Notes: a model not told the origin generated them from the letters alone. A stretch of DNA of 64,000 bases from Nymphalis io (GCF_905147045.1 NC_065908.1:9300001-9364000); one strand, 5' to 3'. Positions 1-11,486 are shown, counted from the first letter of the stretch. Numbers and translations: made by a program.

Positions 1-819
1 TATATTTAAAGGTAAAATAATACATAACATGCGCCATATCCCAAATTTTAATCAAAAGAATAATATTTATATTTACACAAAAATATATATTGAGGACACT
101 TATCCGTCGATGTCTTGGATGACAGAAATATCAGCATTTTTATTTTCCCCTCTTGTCACCATATTTATCCCAACATGCATTTACAAGTTACACAAGTTCA
201 ATATTCGTTATTATCACCCTAATATTTGAGATATTAAGGGCTATATTCGTATAACAACATAGGCGTGTACTCTTAAATTCGGGAATCTTGTCTTACAGAA
301 GCACTTGAGACCTGTTAAGGGCCATGTAAGTGTCGAAGTCCTCTAACGACCTCAACACTTGGATGTGGTGTAGTCCCTTTTAGGGTTCAGTACTATAGCA
401 ACTAAATTAGTTTCAATTTAATATATTCCTTTAAAAAAGTATCTGTTTTATAAACTTTAACTTAAAATCTCGTTGAGTTTCTTTCGCCGGTTTTTATCAG
501 GTCTGAGGTGTTTATTTCCGAACGTGTAAAAAAAGGGTAACGCTTCTATATTGAATTAAGATTTTTGACTTTTTATTGAAAAATTAGTCCGACCAGCCGC
601 GTCATCTCTCGCCGAATGTTAAAATATGAATTGGGTAAACTTCTAAAAGGTGATCATCTAATTTCGATTGATCTGACACTGAGCTTCGATATGAAGACTT
701 CCCTTTTAAAGATTTTTGGCGCATTTGAATATTTGCGAGATATCGGCTTTTAATTGTCATTTTCTCATAAAGCTGAGTATATATATAAAATGTATTAATG
801 CATCCTCTGTGTATTAAGA
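1..819. other. AT-rich intergenic DNA, nothing recognised
   Basis: I see no gene, RNA or clear repeat here. Short open frames on both strands look random and have no splice or domain support. Confidence 0.5.
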
Positions 820-886
820 TTCTTCTTAAGGGAGGAAAGGGAGAGGAGGCCTTAGCCCTGCAGTGGGACATTAACATGCTGTTACT
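820..886 (+). mobile_element. SINE family A, 3'-end fragment
   Basis: The stretch ends with GAGAGGAGGCCTTAGCCC, CAGTGGGACATTAACA and CTGTTACT. These match the 3' tail of the full-length family A SINEs elsewhere in the window. The tRNA-like head and body are missing, so this is a 5'-truncated or eroded copy. Confidence 0.75.
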
Positions 887-1347
887 ATTACTGTGTATTA
901 ATTGCGAAATGCGTAACCATAATATATTGCGTTTTTCTTGGTTTGCAAATATCTTTCTTTAATATAAGGATTACAATTGTTTATTGATTGCTAAAGTGAA
1001 AACTACCTCCGGTTCTAAAATAAATACTCTGTACGTTGCCGGCCCTAAAGTAATGAGTAGGCTCATATCAGTTCGAAAAAAAATCGCCGGTGAAAGCTGG
1101 TTCCACAGAGATAATTATGTTATTTATTGTTATTAAAAATAAACTGACATTCGAAATAATATTGTTCTATAGTTAAAATTAAATCACAATAAAAGTAAGA
1201 ATTATTTATCTTAATATAAAAAAATACATTATATTTTTTAATAATTGAAATACTTATTTAAATAAATATTAAAAAACATAAACAACGAAACTAATTACAC
1301 ACAAAGCTATAAATAAAAATCTCATCAGCCTAAATCCCGAATTCCGA
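887..1347. other. AT-rich intergenic DNA, nothing recognised
   Basis: No coding potential or repeat match to the other families in this window. Confidence 0.5.
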
Positions 1348-1359
1348 CATCGTCACACA

Positions 1360-1682
1360 GTACAGTACAGTACAGTAACAGCCTGTTAATGTCCCACTGC
1401 TGGGCTAAGGCCTCCTCTCCCTTTTGAGGAGAAGGTTTGGAGCTTATTCCACCACGCTGCTCCAATGCGGGTTGGTAGAATACACATGTGGCATAATTTC
1501 AATGAAATTAGACACATGCAGGTTTCCTCACGATGTTTTCCTTCACCGTCAAGCACGAGATGAATTATAATCACAAATTAAGCACATGAAAATTCAGTGG
1601 TGCTTGCCCGGGTTTGAACCCACGATCGTCAGTTAAGATTCACGCGTTCTAACCACTAGGCCATCTCGGCTTGCAACGTCGT
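1360..1682 (-). mobile_element. Full-length tRNA-derived SINE, family A, with target-site duplication
   Basis: Read on the minus strand, it starts with a tRNA-like head. The A-box-like stretch is TGGCCTAGTGGTTAG and the B box is GGGTTCAAACCCGGGC. A body follows (CCACATGTGTATTC, GGAGCAGCGTGGTGG), then the tail GGCCTTAGCCCAGCAGTGGG and a (CTGTA)n repeat. The copy is flanked by a perfect 12-bp direct repeat, CATCGTCACACA, at 1348-1359 and 1683-1694, which marks a LINE-mobilised insertion. The tRNA-like head supplies an RNA polymerase III promoter. Family A resembles lepidopteran SINEs such as Metulj; that name is from memory. Confidence 0.9.
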
Positions 1683-1975
1683 CATCGTCACACACAATAT
1701 TTTATTACGACAGAACCACCAAAAGGTATAGGACGTAAAAAAAACACTTGACCCATTTTTCAGGTGCTCCAAATCTTCACCGTGAGGGTGCTCGACATTT
1801 GAAATACTTTTACGTCACTCAAAATGGCGGATACAAGCTTACATTCAACTTTTCCGTTTTTAGTTTACTTTGATTCTATGTATTTTTGACATCTAGTCAA
1901 GCCAAACAACCGTAGCAGGAAAATATTTGACTTAACTAAACATACAAATAGGAAGTTTAAAAGAAAAGAAATGAA

Positions 1976-2460
1976 AGCCTGTAAATGTCCTACAGCTGGG
2001 CATGCTTTGTTTTTTTTACTATAGAATAGGAAGGCGGACGAGCATATGGGCTACCTGATGGTAAGTGGCCTCCAACGCTCACAGACATTGACATTGTAAG
2101 AAATGGTAACCATCGCTTACATCACCAATGCGCCACCAACCTTGGGAAATAAGATGTTATGTCCCTTTTGCCTGTAATTACACTGGCTCACTCAACCTTC
2201 AAACCGGAACACAACAATACCAAGTACTGCTGTTTTGCGGTAGAATATTTGATGAGTGGGTGGTACCTACCTAGACGAGCTTGCACAAAGTTCTACCACC
2301 AGTGAGAGAAGGTTACTCCACTATGGTGCTCCAATGCCTCGTGCAGGTTTCCTCACGATGTTTTCCTTCACGAGATAAATTATAAGCACAAATAAAACAT
2401 AGAAAAATTCAGACGTGCTTACCCGGATATGAAATCGGAAACACGACTGAGACGGCCTCG
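1976..2460 (-). mobile_element. SINE family A, old copy split by a family B insertion
   Basis: The 3' tail of the SINE is at 1976-2004 and its body and decayed head resume at about 2304-2460 (GCTCCAATGCC, GGTTTCCTCACGATG, ending near GACGGCCTCG). Between them sits an almost complete family B element. The SINE was therefore there first. Its tRNA-like head is heavily mutated. Confidence 0.8.
2005..2303 (-). mobile_element. Retroposon family B, nearly full length, nested in a SINE
   Basis: On the + strand it begins with a T-rich run followed by ATAGAATAGGAAGGCGGACG and ends CTACCACCAG. Read on the minus strand, the unit starts CTGGTGGTAG, contains CCGGTTTGAAGG and GGTTGGTGGCGCATTGG, and ends TTCCTATTCTATA plus poly(A). 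The poly(A) end indicates a retroposon, either a SINE or the 3' end of a LINE. I see no tRNA boxes and no long ORF. About 16 copies or fragments occur in this window. Confidence 0.85.
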
Positions 2461-2593
2461 CCACAACGAATTTTCAGTAATCTGAATTTACAAACCGATT
2501 ATTCATTTTGTTTGCAATGATCAACCAACAAAAGACACAAATCACTTAAAATCTTAAATTATTTATCATATTTAAAACATTTAAATATATCCG

Positions 2594-2892
2594 TAACAGC
2601 CTGTGAATGTCCCACTGCTGGGCTAAAGGCCTCCTCTCCTCTTTTTGAGGAGAAGGTTTGGAGCTTATTCCACCACGCTGCTCCAATGCGGGTTGGTAGA
2701 ATTCACATGTGGCAGAATTTCAGTGAAATTAGACACATGCAGGTTTCCTCACGATGTTTTCCTTCACCGTAAAGCACGAGATAAATTATAATCACAAATT
2801 AAGCACATGAAAATTCAGTGGTGCTTGCCCGGGTTTGAACCCACGATCATCGGTTAAGATTCACGCGTTCTTACCACAGGGCCATCTCGGCT
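2594..2892 (-). mobile_element. tRNA-derived SINE, family A, full length
   Basis: The + strand runs from TAACAGCCTGTGAATGTCCC to GGCCATCTCGGCT, the complement of the family A tail through its tRNA-like head. The B-box complement GGTTTGAACCC is intact. AT-rich flanks share an ATTTAAATATAT string that may be the duplicated target. Confidence 0.9.
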
Positions 2893-2962
2893 TTAATATA
2901 CTATTAAATATTTAAATATATACGCGTCAAAATATAATTTAAATTATACGTAATTTGAATAA

Positions 2963-3140
2963 TTTATCTCGTGCTGGACAGTGAAGGAAATCATATTGAG
3001 GAAACGTGCATGTGCCTAATCATTGAAATTCTGCCACATGTGTTTTCCACAAACTATTGAAGCAACGTGGTGGAATAAGCTCCTAAAAAAAGAAGATAAA
3101 GCCGTAATCCAGCAGTTGGACATTCGCAGGCTATTACTTT
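2963..3140 (+). mobile_element. SINE family A, diverged 5'-truncated copy
   Basis: Starting at TTATCTCGTGCTGGACAG, the family A body and tail can be followed through CCACATGTGT, GTGGTGGAATAAGCTCC and GGACATTCGCAGGCTATTAC, with many substitutions. The tRNA-like head is absent. The open frame across it (3023-3265) is a by-product of the repeat. Confidence 0.75.
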
Positions 3141-3754
3141 ACGCATCAAAATCGGTTAAGATGCACGTATTATTATATAGGTTATTTGGTTCAATTCTTA
3201 TACTACAGCTACTACAATATACTACCCCAAACATTGTATTTGTGGTACATTGTCATCACGCTTAGTCACGCGGATAAAGTAGCGAGAATTCCATAGTAGA
3301 TAATGTATTAGTGCATGATACCTAATTAACACTAACCGTAATTATATTAGCAATAGCAATTACTGCGACATTAGATTCGGAGAATTTACCAATTACCTTG
3401 AAATCGTCTAAATGTCCGGAAATAATTCACGCATCAATGATCATTATTCCTTGTCCCGTTCATTTGGGGTCTAAGTGTTTTTTGTAATTACTTTTCTAAT
3501 ATGTCATCTTTTACATAGTTTTTTTACTTGTAATTCTTCCTAATGCTTCATAGCCATCAATTAAATTTCCATATAAATAGTAGAGATAAAAAAAACTTAG
3601 ATTAACATATTCCAAGCGATTTGCTGATAGCTCTGCTGGTTGGATCATAAACAGTTCTTGGTTAATATGTTTTTATTTTACATACAACACTATTCCAATT
3701 AACTAATCTACATAAATTATTCAAGATCTTGAACAAATATATAATGTGAATTCA
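3141..3754. other. AT-rich intergenic DNA, nothing recognised
   Basis: No gene or repeat recognised. Confidence 0.5.
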
Positions 3755-3830
3755 ATGTTTTTTTTTTAAATATAAAATAGGAAGACGGACGTGCAGATGC
3801 GCAATCTGGTGGTAAATGATCACCATCATA
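3755..3830 (-). mobile_element. Retroposon family B, 3'-end fragment
   Basis: A T run followed by AAAATAGGAAGACGGACG and GGTGGTAAATGATCACC is the complement of the family B 3' end. The rest of the unit is missing, so this is a short 5'-truncated copy. Confidence 0.65.
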
Positions 3831-4281
3831 AAAATAAATTGAATCCTAAAGCTTCCTATACAATTAATATACATTAATACCTACAACACAATCCTAAGCT
3901 ATAATACTATTTATTATCTTTTCTCTTTCCAACTTTTTATATTCTTTCGTGACGTCACAACAATTTTCTGCAACGTCAACAGTAAAGGTACAGGAGCCTC
4001 CGTGTAAAATTTTCACTCGTCTCAGAATAAACCCAGGTGATCAAATACAGAACACTTCTATAAACAAGGGGGTGCGTTTAAATTGAAGATTCTTGTTTCA
4101 GAAACAAAGATTACGTTTCAATTGAAATGGCGTCACGAAGTTTTTAATTATGACATGCTATTAGTTATATATTTAACTTGTAATGTTTCTTAGTAAATTA
4201 ATTGGACAGATTTATGCAAAATAATTTCATTCTTCTTAAAACCTAATATTATATTATTTATTTATGAGCTATTATTCATAA
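3831..4281. other. Intergenic DNA, nothing recognised
   Basis: No gene or repeat recognised. Confidence 0.5.
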
Positions 4282-4882
4282 TTTTTTTTTATAGAATAGG
4301 AAGGCGGACGAGCATATGGGCCACCTGATGGTAAGTGGTCACCAACGCCCAGAGACATTGGCATTGTAAGAAATGTTAACCATCGCGGTTGGTGGCGCAT
4401 TGGTGATGTACACCAATGCCAACCTTGGGAACTAAGATGTTTCTGGTGGTAGGGCTTTGTGCAAGCTCGTCTGGGTAGGTACCACCTACTCATCAGATAT
4501 TCTACCGCAAAACAGCAATACTTGATATTGTTGTGTTCCGGTTTGAAGGGTGAGTGAGCCAGTGTAATTACAGGCACAAGGGACATAAAATCTTAGTTCC
4601 CAAGGTTGGTGGCGCATTGGATATGTAAGCGATGGTTGACATTTCTTACAATGCCAATGTCTAAGAGCGTTGGTGACCTCTTACCATCAGGTGGCCCATA
4701 TGCTCGTCCGCCTTCCTATTCTATAAAAAAAAAAAGTTATGTCCCTTGTGCCTGTAATTACTCTGGCACATTCACCCTTCAAAGCGGAACACAACAATAC
4801 CAAGTACTGCTGTTTTGCGGTAGAATATACGATGAGTGAGTGGTAGCTACCCAGACGAGCTTGCACAAAGCTCTACCACCAG
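4282..4882 (-). mobile_element. Retroposon family B, minus copy interrupted by a plus copy
   Basis: The left part (4282-4442) is the poly(A)-proximal half of a minus-strand family B unit. The right part (4736-4882) is its other half. Joined across the break, they read through AAGATGTTATGTCCC as in intact copies. The break is filled by an oppositely oriented family B copy. A GTT is repeated at the junctions. The left half also contains a small local inversion at 4387-4424. Confidence 0.85.
4443..4735 (+). mobile_element. Retroposon family B, full-length plus copy nested in a minus copy
   Basis: It starts CTGGTGGTAGGGCTTTGTGC and ends CCTTCCTATTCTATA plus an A run of about 11. It inserted into the middle of an existing minus-strand copy of the same family. 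The result is a large imperfect inverted repeat pairing 4282-4442 with the end of this copy. Confidence 0.88.
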
Positions 4883-4942
4883 TAAATTGTATTTTTACAT
4901 CAACTTTAAGTCTCTGCATTATATATCCAATCTCATGAGTAC

Positions 4943-5050
4943 AATAACAGCCTGTGAATGTCCTACTCCTGGGCTTTGGCCTCCTCTCCCTTTTTGAGGA
5001 GAAGGTATGGAGCTTATTCCACCACGCTGCTCCAATGCGGGTTGGTGGAA
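4943..5050 (-). mobile_element. SINE family A, 5'-truncated copy
   Basis: The + strand runs from TAACAGCCTGTGAATGTCC to CTCCAATGCGGGTTGGTGG, the complement of the tail and distal body. The tRNA-like head is missing. Confidence 0.8.
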
Positions 5051-5263
5051 ATCTCATAAGTAATTAATATTTAGTTCTATAATAATAATTAACAATGGAA
5101 TAAATTTACATATTCTAAAACTAAATTTAATTTAAAAAACAAAATACGTATTACAAATTTATAGAAAAAACACGCCGTCTAAAAGATTTTCCTGTGGCAT
5201 TGTACCCAGGACGCTGGCACTATTGATAAGTAAATATTAATATTATTTTATTCATACCACCAC

Positions 5264-5420
5264 CTACCCCATATCCTATCTGTAATTACTTACACTCGGT
5301 TACCTGGAAGAGATCGCTGTGTAGCGATAAGGTCGCCATAATTGTACATTTATTTAGGCAATATATATGTTTTGTATTTTTCTCTTTGTAATAATAATAA
5401 TAATATTTTTTTAAATAAAT
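5264..5420 (+). mobile_element. LINE-like 3' tail
   Basis: The stretch GGTTACCTGGAAGAGATCGC, then TAGCGATAAGGTCGCC, an AT-rich run and an (AAT)n end, resembles the 3' end of a LINE tail that is widespread in lepidopteran genomes. This is recognised from memory, not aligned. No reverse transcriptase coding sequence is present. Confidence 0.4.
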
Positions 5421-6875
5421 CAACAACATTGTTACTTTGATACATTCATTCTATTGAAAATCATTTTTTTTTTAATTAAATAAATAATCTAATTGCATAT
5501 TTGCGTAACTACTTAATTAGAATGGCTTCCTCCTATCCGTATCCTATAGAGTTGAAATTTTACATATATGTTTAGTTCTGATGACGATACATTTTTATTG
5601 TGAGCATGATCAGATTCTACACCGAGATATGGCTCCAGGCGAAGGCACTCGTCAACGGTAAAAAGCATAGAAAAGAAACGTTTTTCAAAAGACTTTGATT
5701 TAAAAAAAAACTTACTATTCATTTTGGTAATTATATGTTACCTTATGTTATATTGAAAATACAATCGGTCTGTTAGAATGTATTTTTGTTAAAATATTCA
5801 AAACATATTCTTCTAAATATATTTTAATATCCCCTAATACATCTAGTTTAAAATTAAATAAATTATTTTCAAGTACTTTTCAATTACATACACAGTTATA
5901 ATTAAAATCAAAACTTTTAACTGACAATTTTAAAAATAACCAACTCGAAATTGTGACAATTATTATGATAGAATGTTTTTTTCATTAACGCATTGCAAAT
6001 AATAATTTAAATAAGATTTTTTTCAGAATAATTGAGGGAAATAATATGTAATAAATTTTTTGTCAACGATTGTAACACGAGAATTTTAACCGAAGATCGG
6101 ACGTTCGAATCCAGACAAGCACAACTGATCTTTCATGTTCTATGAAGCCAAAAATTCTGATATATGTGTTCAATAAATTCACAATTTAACAATATCAGAA
6201 TAATGATTTATTTAAATCTGCCCTATCTAGACGATTTACACGCACGTAACATGTAAGGCGATGTTTACAACTTTAGGGAGATGCAAATAAACTCCGCGCC
6301 GCAGCTGCAAATTGTCGACGCAAGGCAGTGTATATTCACCTCTAGGTAAACGCGTGTCACGCTGGAGGCAATATATCAGCCTATATAACGAATGTGATGT
6401 AATGAAACAGACTGTATAATTGATATGAGATGTTCGTTTGTTTCAATGATAAACAAATTCAATTATCTGATATTTGTATATAATTTACATAAACTGGGCT
6501 CACTACGCTTTGAATAAGGGTTTTACGACTAACCGCCAGGAATGCTTTTATTTCCTGTGTAATAAATGAATGTATTGTATGTATATAAAACATTCATAAA
6601 ATCTTTCGAATTTACAACTTCGTTAAGTTAATACAACCTTCATGGTGTTCGATTTTCGAAAACTCATAATTGTTAGGAATATGTCAAAACTATAAAAATA
6701 ACTCAAAATTGTCTATGATTAATTTATATATGATTAATTTATATATTTAATTTTATTCTAATTTTAAAAATACAAATTCGAGGTTTTTTTAATCAGTTTC
6801 TATTGCATTTATTTCATCACCTACTCTAATAAAGTATATTAATTACATTTCGAAATGTATAATATATATAATGTT
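5421..6875. other. AT-rich intergenic DNA, nothing recognised
   Basis: A slightly GC-richer patch at about 6240-6370 has no open frame or repeat match that I can support. Confidence 0.45.
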
Positions 6876-7229
6876 CTCCAGACCGATTTCGGCCACGGTG
6901 GCCAATCTCAGGAGAGATTAGCCAACTACGCAGGAGATATTATAGTGCACAAGTGTGTGCGCAAACACAGATGCACTCTCTATTCCCTAACTCTCATAAT
7001 CCGATGGGACGGCAATCCGACCGGAAAGAGTTTAGGCGCAGGACCAACGGCTTTGCGTGCTTTCCGAGGCACGGGAGTGTCCACACTTCCAACTTCCAGA
7101 CTCCGGGCTGCTACTGAGAATTTTCTGACAGAAAAACCCAATAAATTTTTATTGGCCCGACCAGGGAATTGAATCCCGGACCTCCGCGTCTGCGGCCTTA
7201 CATCAAGCCACTAGACCAACGAGGCAGTC
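6876..7229 (-). mobile_element. tRNA-derived SINE, family C
   Basis: Read on the minus strand, it begins CTGCCTCGTTGGTCTAGTGG (A-box region), followed by a B box GGTTCAATTCC. A non-tRNA body of about 280 bp follows, ending GGCCGAAATCGGTCTGG and an AT-rich tail. Two other copies (17613-17970 and 47125-47477) align along the whole length. The flanks share TATAATATA-like sequence, a possible target duplication. The 105-codon + strand frame across it is incidental. Confidence 0.88.
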
Positions 7230-8794
7230 AATATAATATAATTGACCTTATATAATATAAATAATTGACCTTGTATTTCCATTGACGCGTGTAAAACTAA
7301 ATAATAATTGAATATATTCAAAGCAATAAACATTCGAATTACATGTTTATTTTTTAAAACAAACTAGAAACTAGGACAAAGTGATTCCGATATTTTATTT
7401 ATTTGAATCCAATTTTTGCATTATTCAAATAGAATGAACGAAGCGGTCTTAACGTAACTTCATTTTTACCACCAACAATTTAAAAAAAAGCAAATATTTT
7501 TCATCATTTGACTCTAAAACAAATAAATTACAAATAATTAATAACTGAATTAAGACTCCAATTAAAACGAAAGCAAACGAAACAACTACAATGACAAATA
7601 AAAATTCTCGACATCCCGTAACGAATTTAGTTTTAACCGAGTTACAGTCGTGAGACTTATGTTTACGGAAACAAGACGGTGGTGGTCGAGGGGAAAAAAT
7701 AAAGTAATCGGTTACCCGTTTGTTTTTGATAAAAAGTTGAAACCACAAAGTTGTGGAATTAAATGTGGCGCGAACAGGAAATTGAGAAAATATTTCTTTC
7801 TTCTGTAAATTGTGGCGCAATAATAAGGTTTCGAGTTATGTTTCGACTGCTTTTTTAAATCTAACTATAATAAATGTTCATATTGTAATGGTCATGTTGT
7901 ATGTCAAAGTAATCAAATTTTCCAAAATTATTCTGTAGTTAATTTCGTAAATTTCTAGTTATCGTTTTATTTTTAATTCGATCCATTACAACTAACATTT
8001 GTATGATGTTATCGCTAGAAGAAATATATAAATTATTTCGCTATTGCAGATACTCGAATATAAAATGTAACGTCGAAAAAAAATTAGAAATGCTACTGAG
8101 ACTGCTACTTCAATGGTTCGAATCGTGTAGCATGCTTTTTTTTTTAATCCTAAAACGGTTATTGTTCTATTTAATGTAAACAGAATCATTATATAAATAT
8201 TATAAAAACTTTTTTTGCATGATAAATTGTTTCATTTAGTTAGTATTATTTATTAACACGATAATATAGTATTATAAACGTAGGTTAAAATACTCCCAAG
8301 CAAAATACAAACCATCACTATAATTAAGTCTATAATACACTCGTATAATATAAAATGATTATTTCGAACAAAAAGTAACTTTCTTATCAGGATTATACAG
8401 TTTAGCAAAACAATTTACTTTCAGAGTCAACTCTAATATTCCCGTACCGTGCTATGTTTTACTTAGGGTGCAAAGTAAAGAAATTTACATTTCATTCTGA
8501 GCTTAAGTTAGCAAGTCCGAAAACCGTTAAACTTAAAACAGAATATCTTTATCCACGTTCAGAAACTAATCCCGAAACGAGATGAGCGATAATTAGCGCT
8601 GAATTTTATATATAATATTTCAAATAATGTTTTAGTTTTATTTTATCGACTTATACTAAGGAATTTTATTGTTTAATAGTAATAAAGTAATTAACGATGA
8701 TCCAATGAACACATATTTCCCACCCAGGGAAAGTGGATTGCAATTTACATGTACTAATTTTATGTATTGAATTTGTAAAAACGTCTAATGGAAT
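7230..8794. other. AT-rich intergenic DNA, nothing recognised
   Basis: A 123-codon minus-strand frame at 7449-7820 has a hydrophobic stretch but AT-driven composition, no homology I recognise and no splice context. I do not call it a gene. Confidence 0.45.
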
Positions 8795-8802
8795 CGTACC
8801 AT

Positions 8803-8988
8803 TTTTTTTTTCTCTGGAAAATCGCATTACGCGTTTCCCCCACGGGAACAGTAGGTATGTGGGACTCGCCGATGTCCAAGGCGCCGAGTGCGCCCCGAAC
8901 ATCGGAATACCCACTAAAAAACCAGCGATACCCTTCCGTCTTAGCGGGAAGCGCCACGGGATCGCTTTCGCATGCTACCGTGACCTTG
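8803..8988 (-). mobile_element. LINE-like 3' end, family E
   Basis: On the + strand a T run is followed by GTAGGTATGTGGGACTCGCC, TACCCACTAAAAAACC and a GC-rich end. The same ordered motifs recur at 11487-11592 and 28166-28839. CGTACCAT occurs on both sides (8795-8802 and 8989-8996), consistent with a short target duplication. Overlapping frames on both strands here are by-products of the GC-rich repeat. Confidence 0.6.
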
Positions 8989-8996
8989 CGTACCAT

Positions 8997-9616
8997 GTAC
9001 AGCATCACCATAAACATCAAATCCATCTTCATTATAGAGAAGGACTTTGTCCAGTATTGGAACACGAACAGTTCTAGCATATTTTTTCATTAGAGTCGAG
9101 TAATATACATGACGTTACGACGAAAAATATATATAATAACAATAAATAACAAATAAAATCAACAAATACATGACACAATTGGATTTTTTTTATTTTGAAA
9201 GATGATGATGATGAACTTCAATTATACTTTCACTATAAAATAAAAATACCACTATATTAAACAATGCAAACTTTTTAAATCAATTATCATATTTTTTTAT
9301 AAAACAGAGCTTGCCAGATAAATTTATAAATCATTCACTATGATTAGAACATTTACATGTGACAAAAATATCATTGTGATTCTGTTGCATTATGTCAAAA
9401 AAAAAACTTTGCTACTAAAATTATTTTCTAGTTATTTTATAGACAGAATAATCCATTATAGTTTTAAATAAAATAAATCACGAATTCTAATTCAATTATC
9501 TTTCTTCTATTTGCAATAGGTTTACTTTATTTATCAAAATTGTTACGAAGCAATTTTAAAGTTGTAACAACCGCACGCAAAATCCCATGAAATGCGAAAT
9601 AACAACGAAACAACAA
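8997..9616. other. AT-rich intergenic DNA, nothing recognised
   Basis: No gene or repeat recognised. Confidence 0.5.
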
Positions 9617-9702
9617 ACTTACATTTTGATTTAATTGACCTGCGTGATGTGTGCGCGGATTCTTTGGGGTCTGACCATGTTAAAAGAAAAAGCAATTTTA
9701 TA
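9617..9702 (-). promoter_or_regulatory. Possible minus-strand core promoter and 5' UTR exon
   Basis: On the minus strand, TATAAAA (9702-9696) lies 30 bp upstream of the A in a TCAG initiator (A at 9672). A 50-nt sequence follows, ending AATCAAAAT, then a consensus donor GTAAGT at 9622-9617. The spacing is what is expected of an arthropod TATA/Inr promoter. If it is real, the start codon could be split (AT|G) across the first intron. I found no matching second exon, so the gene it would serve is unknown. Confidence 0.3.
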
Positions 9703-9704
9703 TT

Positions 9705-10541
9705 TATTAATTTTGGCAAAAATTTGTGATATTTCTTTCACAAAAGGTTACAAATAAATCTGAAGGCAATGTTTATCGTTGTTCTCTTAAGTTGTGCGGA
9801 AGGCACCTCCAGCATAACTGACGTTCAGTCTTGAACAACATTCTGTACCTGATCGCTGGCGCTGACCACGTTCTTTATTTCGTAGTCATATTCTGTCTAC
9901 GTTTTGTCTAGAAATGTGATTGGGGACCCTTATAAAAACACCAATGCCTTCTGTGATGTTTCTGTCTTGTTATTTTTTTAACTCAGAAGAAACATTTCTG
10001 TTCTGTCGACATTCATTTTCTGTTAATCTGTCGATATTTTAACTCAGAAGAAACATTTTATTTTTGAACATCTTGATGTTCTCTCAAATTCCGATTCTAG
10101 TCTATCGGTTTATAAAGACTTGGTTCCAATATGCAGTGGTTAAAGCTTTGCTTAAAAAGCAAACGAAATTCTATCGGTACGGTAAGATTTCCATTTAAAA
10201 AAAATTCTTCACAAGCTTACATAAATTCGATTACGTATTTCTATTTCACGCTATTTCTCGTGTAATGAATCGCGCTCTAATTCTTTAAGCCTATGTAGTT
10301 GGTAAAGTTTTCGGCCGTAAACTTGTGACATGATCTTTCATTAGACCGTGTATATCTCAAGGGATCTGGTAAAGCGTAAATTCCTCCGTCCGGTCCTGAG
10401 ATTGAAAACTGAATTGCCTATTAGTGTATGATATATGGAGTTATGTTTTAGCCACCTTCTTGTAGTTTAGAATTATCTCGGCTGACATTTGATGACGTGT
10501 CCTTGTAACTTGTATCCATTAATTCATGATGAAATAATACC
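9705..10541. other. Intergenic DNA, nothing firm
   Basis: A 22-codon minus-strand frame at 9825-9892, preceded by a CAG, looks coding-like but is too short to call. Confidence 0.4.
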
Positions 10542-10740
10542 CTAGTCTTAAACTCCTTTCCTTTTGAGGAGAAAGCTTGGAGCCCGCTCCACCACACTGC
10601 TCTAATGCAATTAGTGGATATATGGAAGATTTTGATCTGACATAATTATGTAGATTACATCACAATGTTTTTCTTCACTTTTGAGCACGAGGTTATTTAT
10701 AAACATAACTTAGTACATTAAAATGGTGCTTGCACTTAAA
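10542..10740 (-). mobile_element. SINE family A, very old copy
   Basis: TTTTGAGGAGAAAGCTTGGA, CTCCACCACACTGCTC and TTTTTCTTCACTTTTGAGC follow the family A complement in order with heavy decay. At the right end, ATGGTGCTTGCACTTAAAAG occurs twice in tandem (near 10723 and 10743). The second copy lies just past the element. Confidence 0.65.
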
Positions 10741-11240
10741 AGATGGTGCTTGCACTTAAAAGAAAACAAATTCATTTATAACACATAATTACTTGCATAA
10801 AAATGTTATTATTAATATCTATAATTAATTGCCTTGGCAAATCCTTTGCAATGAAAAATCATATTACCTAAATATATATATAATTTAAAAAATAATTTAT
10901 AGAAATTTTCAACTTTTTTGCGTACGAGTACCTGCTTTTTATATGAAGTACTACGAACAATTTCTTAGCAAAGGATTCTATTTTCATACAATTTTTTCAT
11001 TGTTAAACATTTATCATACATTGCATCTTCGATTGGAAAGTCAGTATATAACCATCATCGTTTTTAGTTTTCCAAAGTGCGATTCTATGATAGCAGTATT
11101 GATGTATGTATGTGTGAGTATTTGTGTTTCTATCGTATGAGTGCATATACAAATATTCGTGAACGATACCTTTTTAATCTTGCTGAATAAATACATTTCT
11201 GTATTCGTTTCTCACTAATAATAATAATGAAATTAGATAT

Positions 11241-11308
11241 AACCTTCTCCTCAAAAAGAGGTGCGGAGGCCTTTAGCCCAGCAGTGGGACATTCACAGGC
11301 TGTTACGG
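11241..11308 (+). mobile_element. SINE family A, 3'-end fragment
   Basis: AACCTTCTCCTCAAAAAGAG, GGAGGCCTTTAGCCCAGCAG and CACAGGCTGTTAC match the family A 3' end. No body or head is present. Confidence 0.8.
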
Positions 11309-11486
11309 TAATAATAATATCTTTAGGCATCAAGACATAAAATACATTAATAATTAGAATTAGAATCACACTCACAATCACAAAAATTATAATTAAAATA
11401 TATAAGAATTATAAATTAACTAATTATTGACATAAAAAAATAATAATACAAATATATGATGAGATTAAGAAAAACCTCCTAATGAA

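Noticed and set aside
4272..4839. Open frames on both strands (104 and 77 codons)
   Set aside because: Products of the nested family B elements. Near-identical frames occur in other copies.
7449..7820. 123-codon minus-strand frame with a hydrophobic segment
   Set aside because: AT-driven composition, no homology recognised, no splice or promoter context.
9825..9892. Possible minus-strand terminal exon reading YDYEIKNVVSASDQVQ and ending in a stop
   Set aside because: Coding-like texture but only 22 codons with a poor acceptor and no upstream exon. The nearby promoter on the same strand would make two genes overlap awkwardly.
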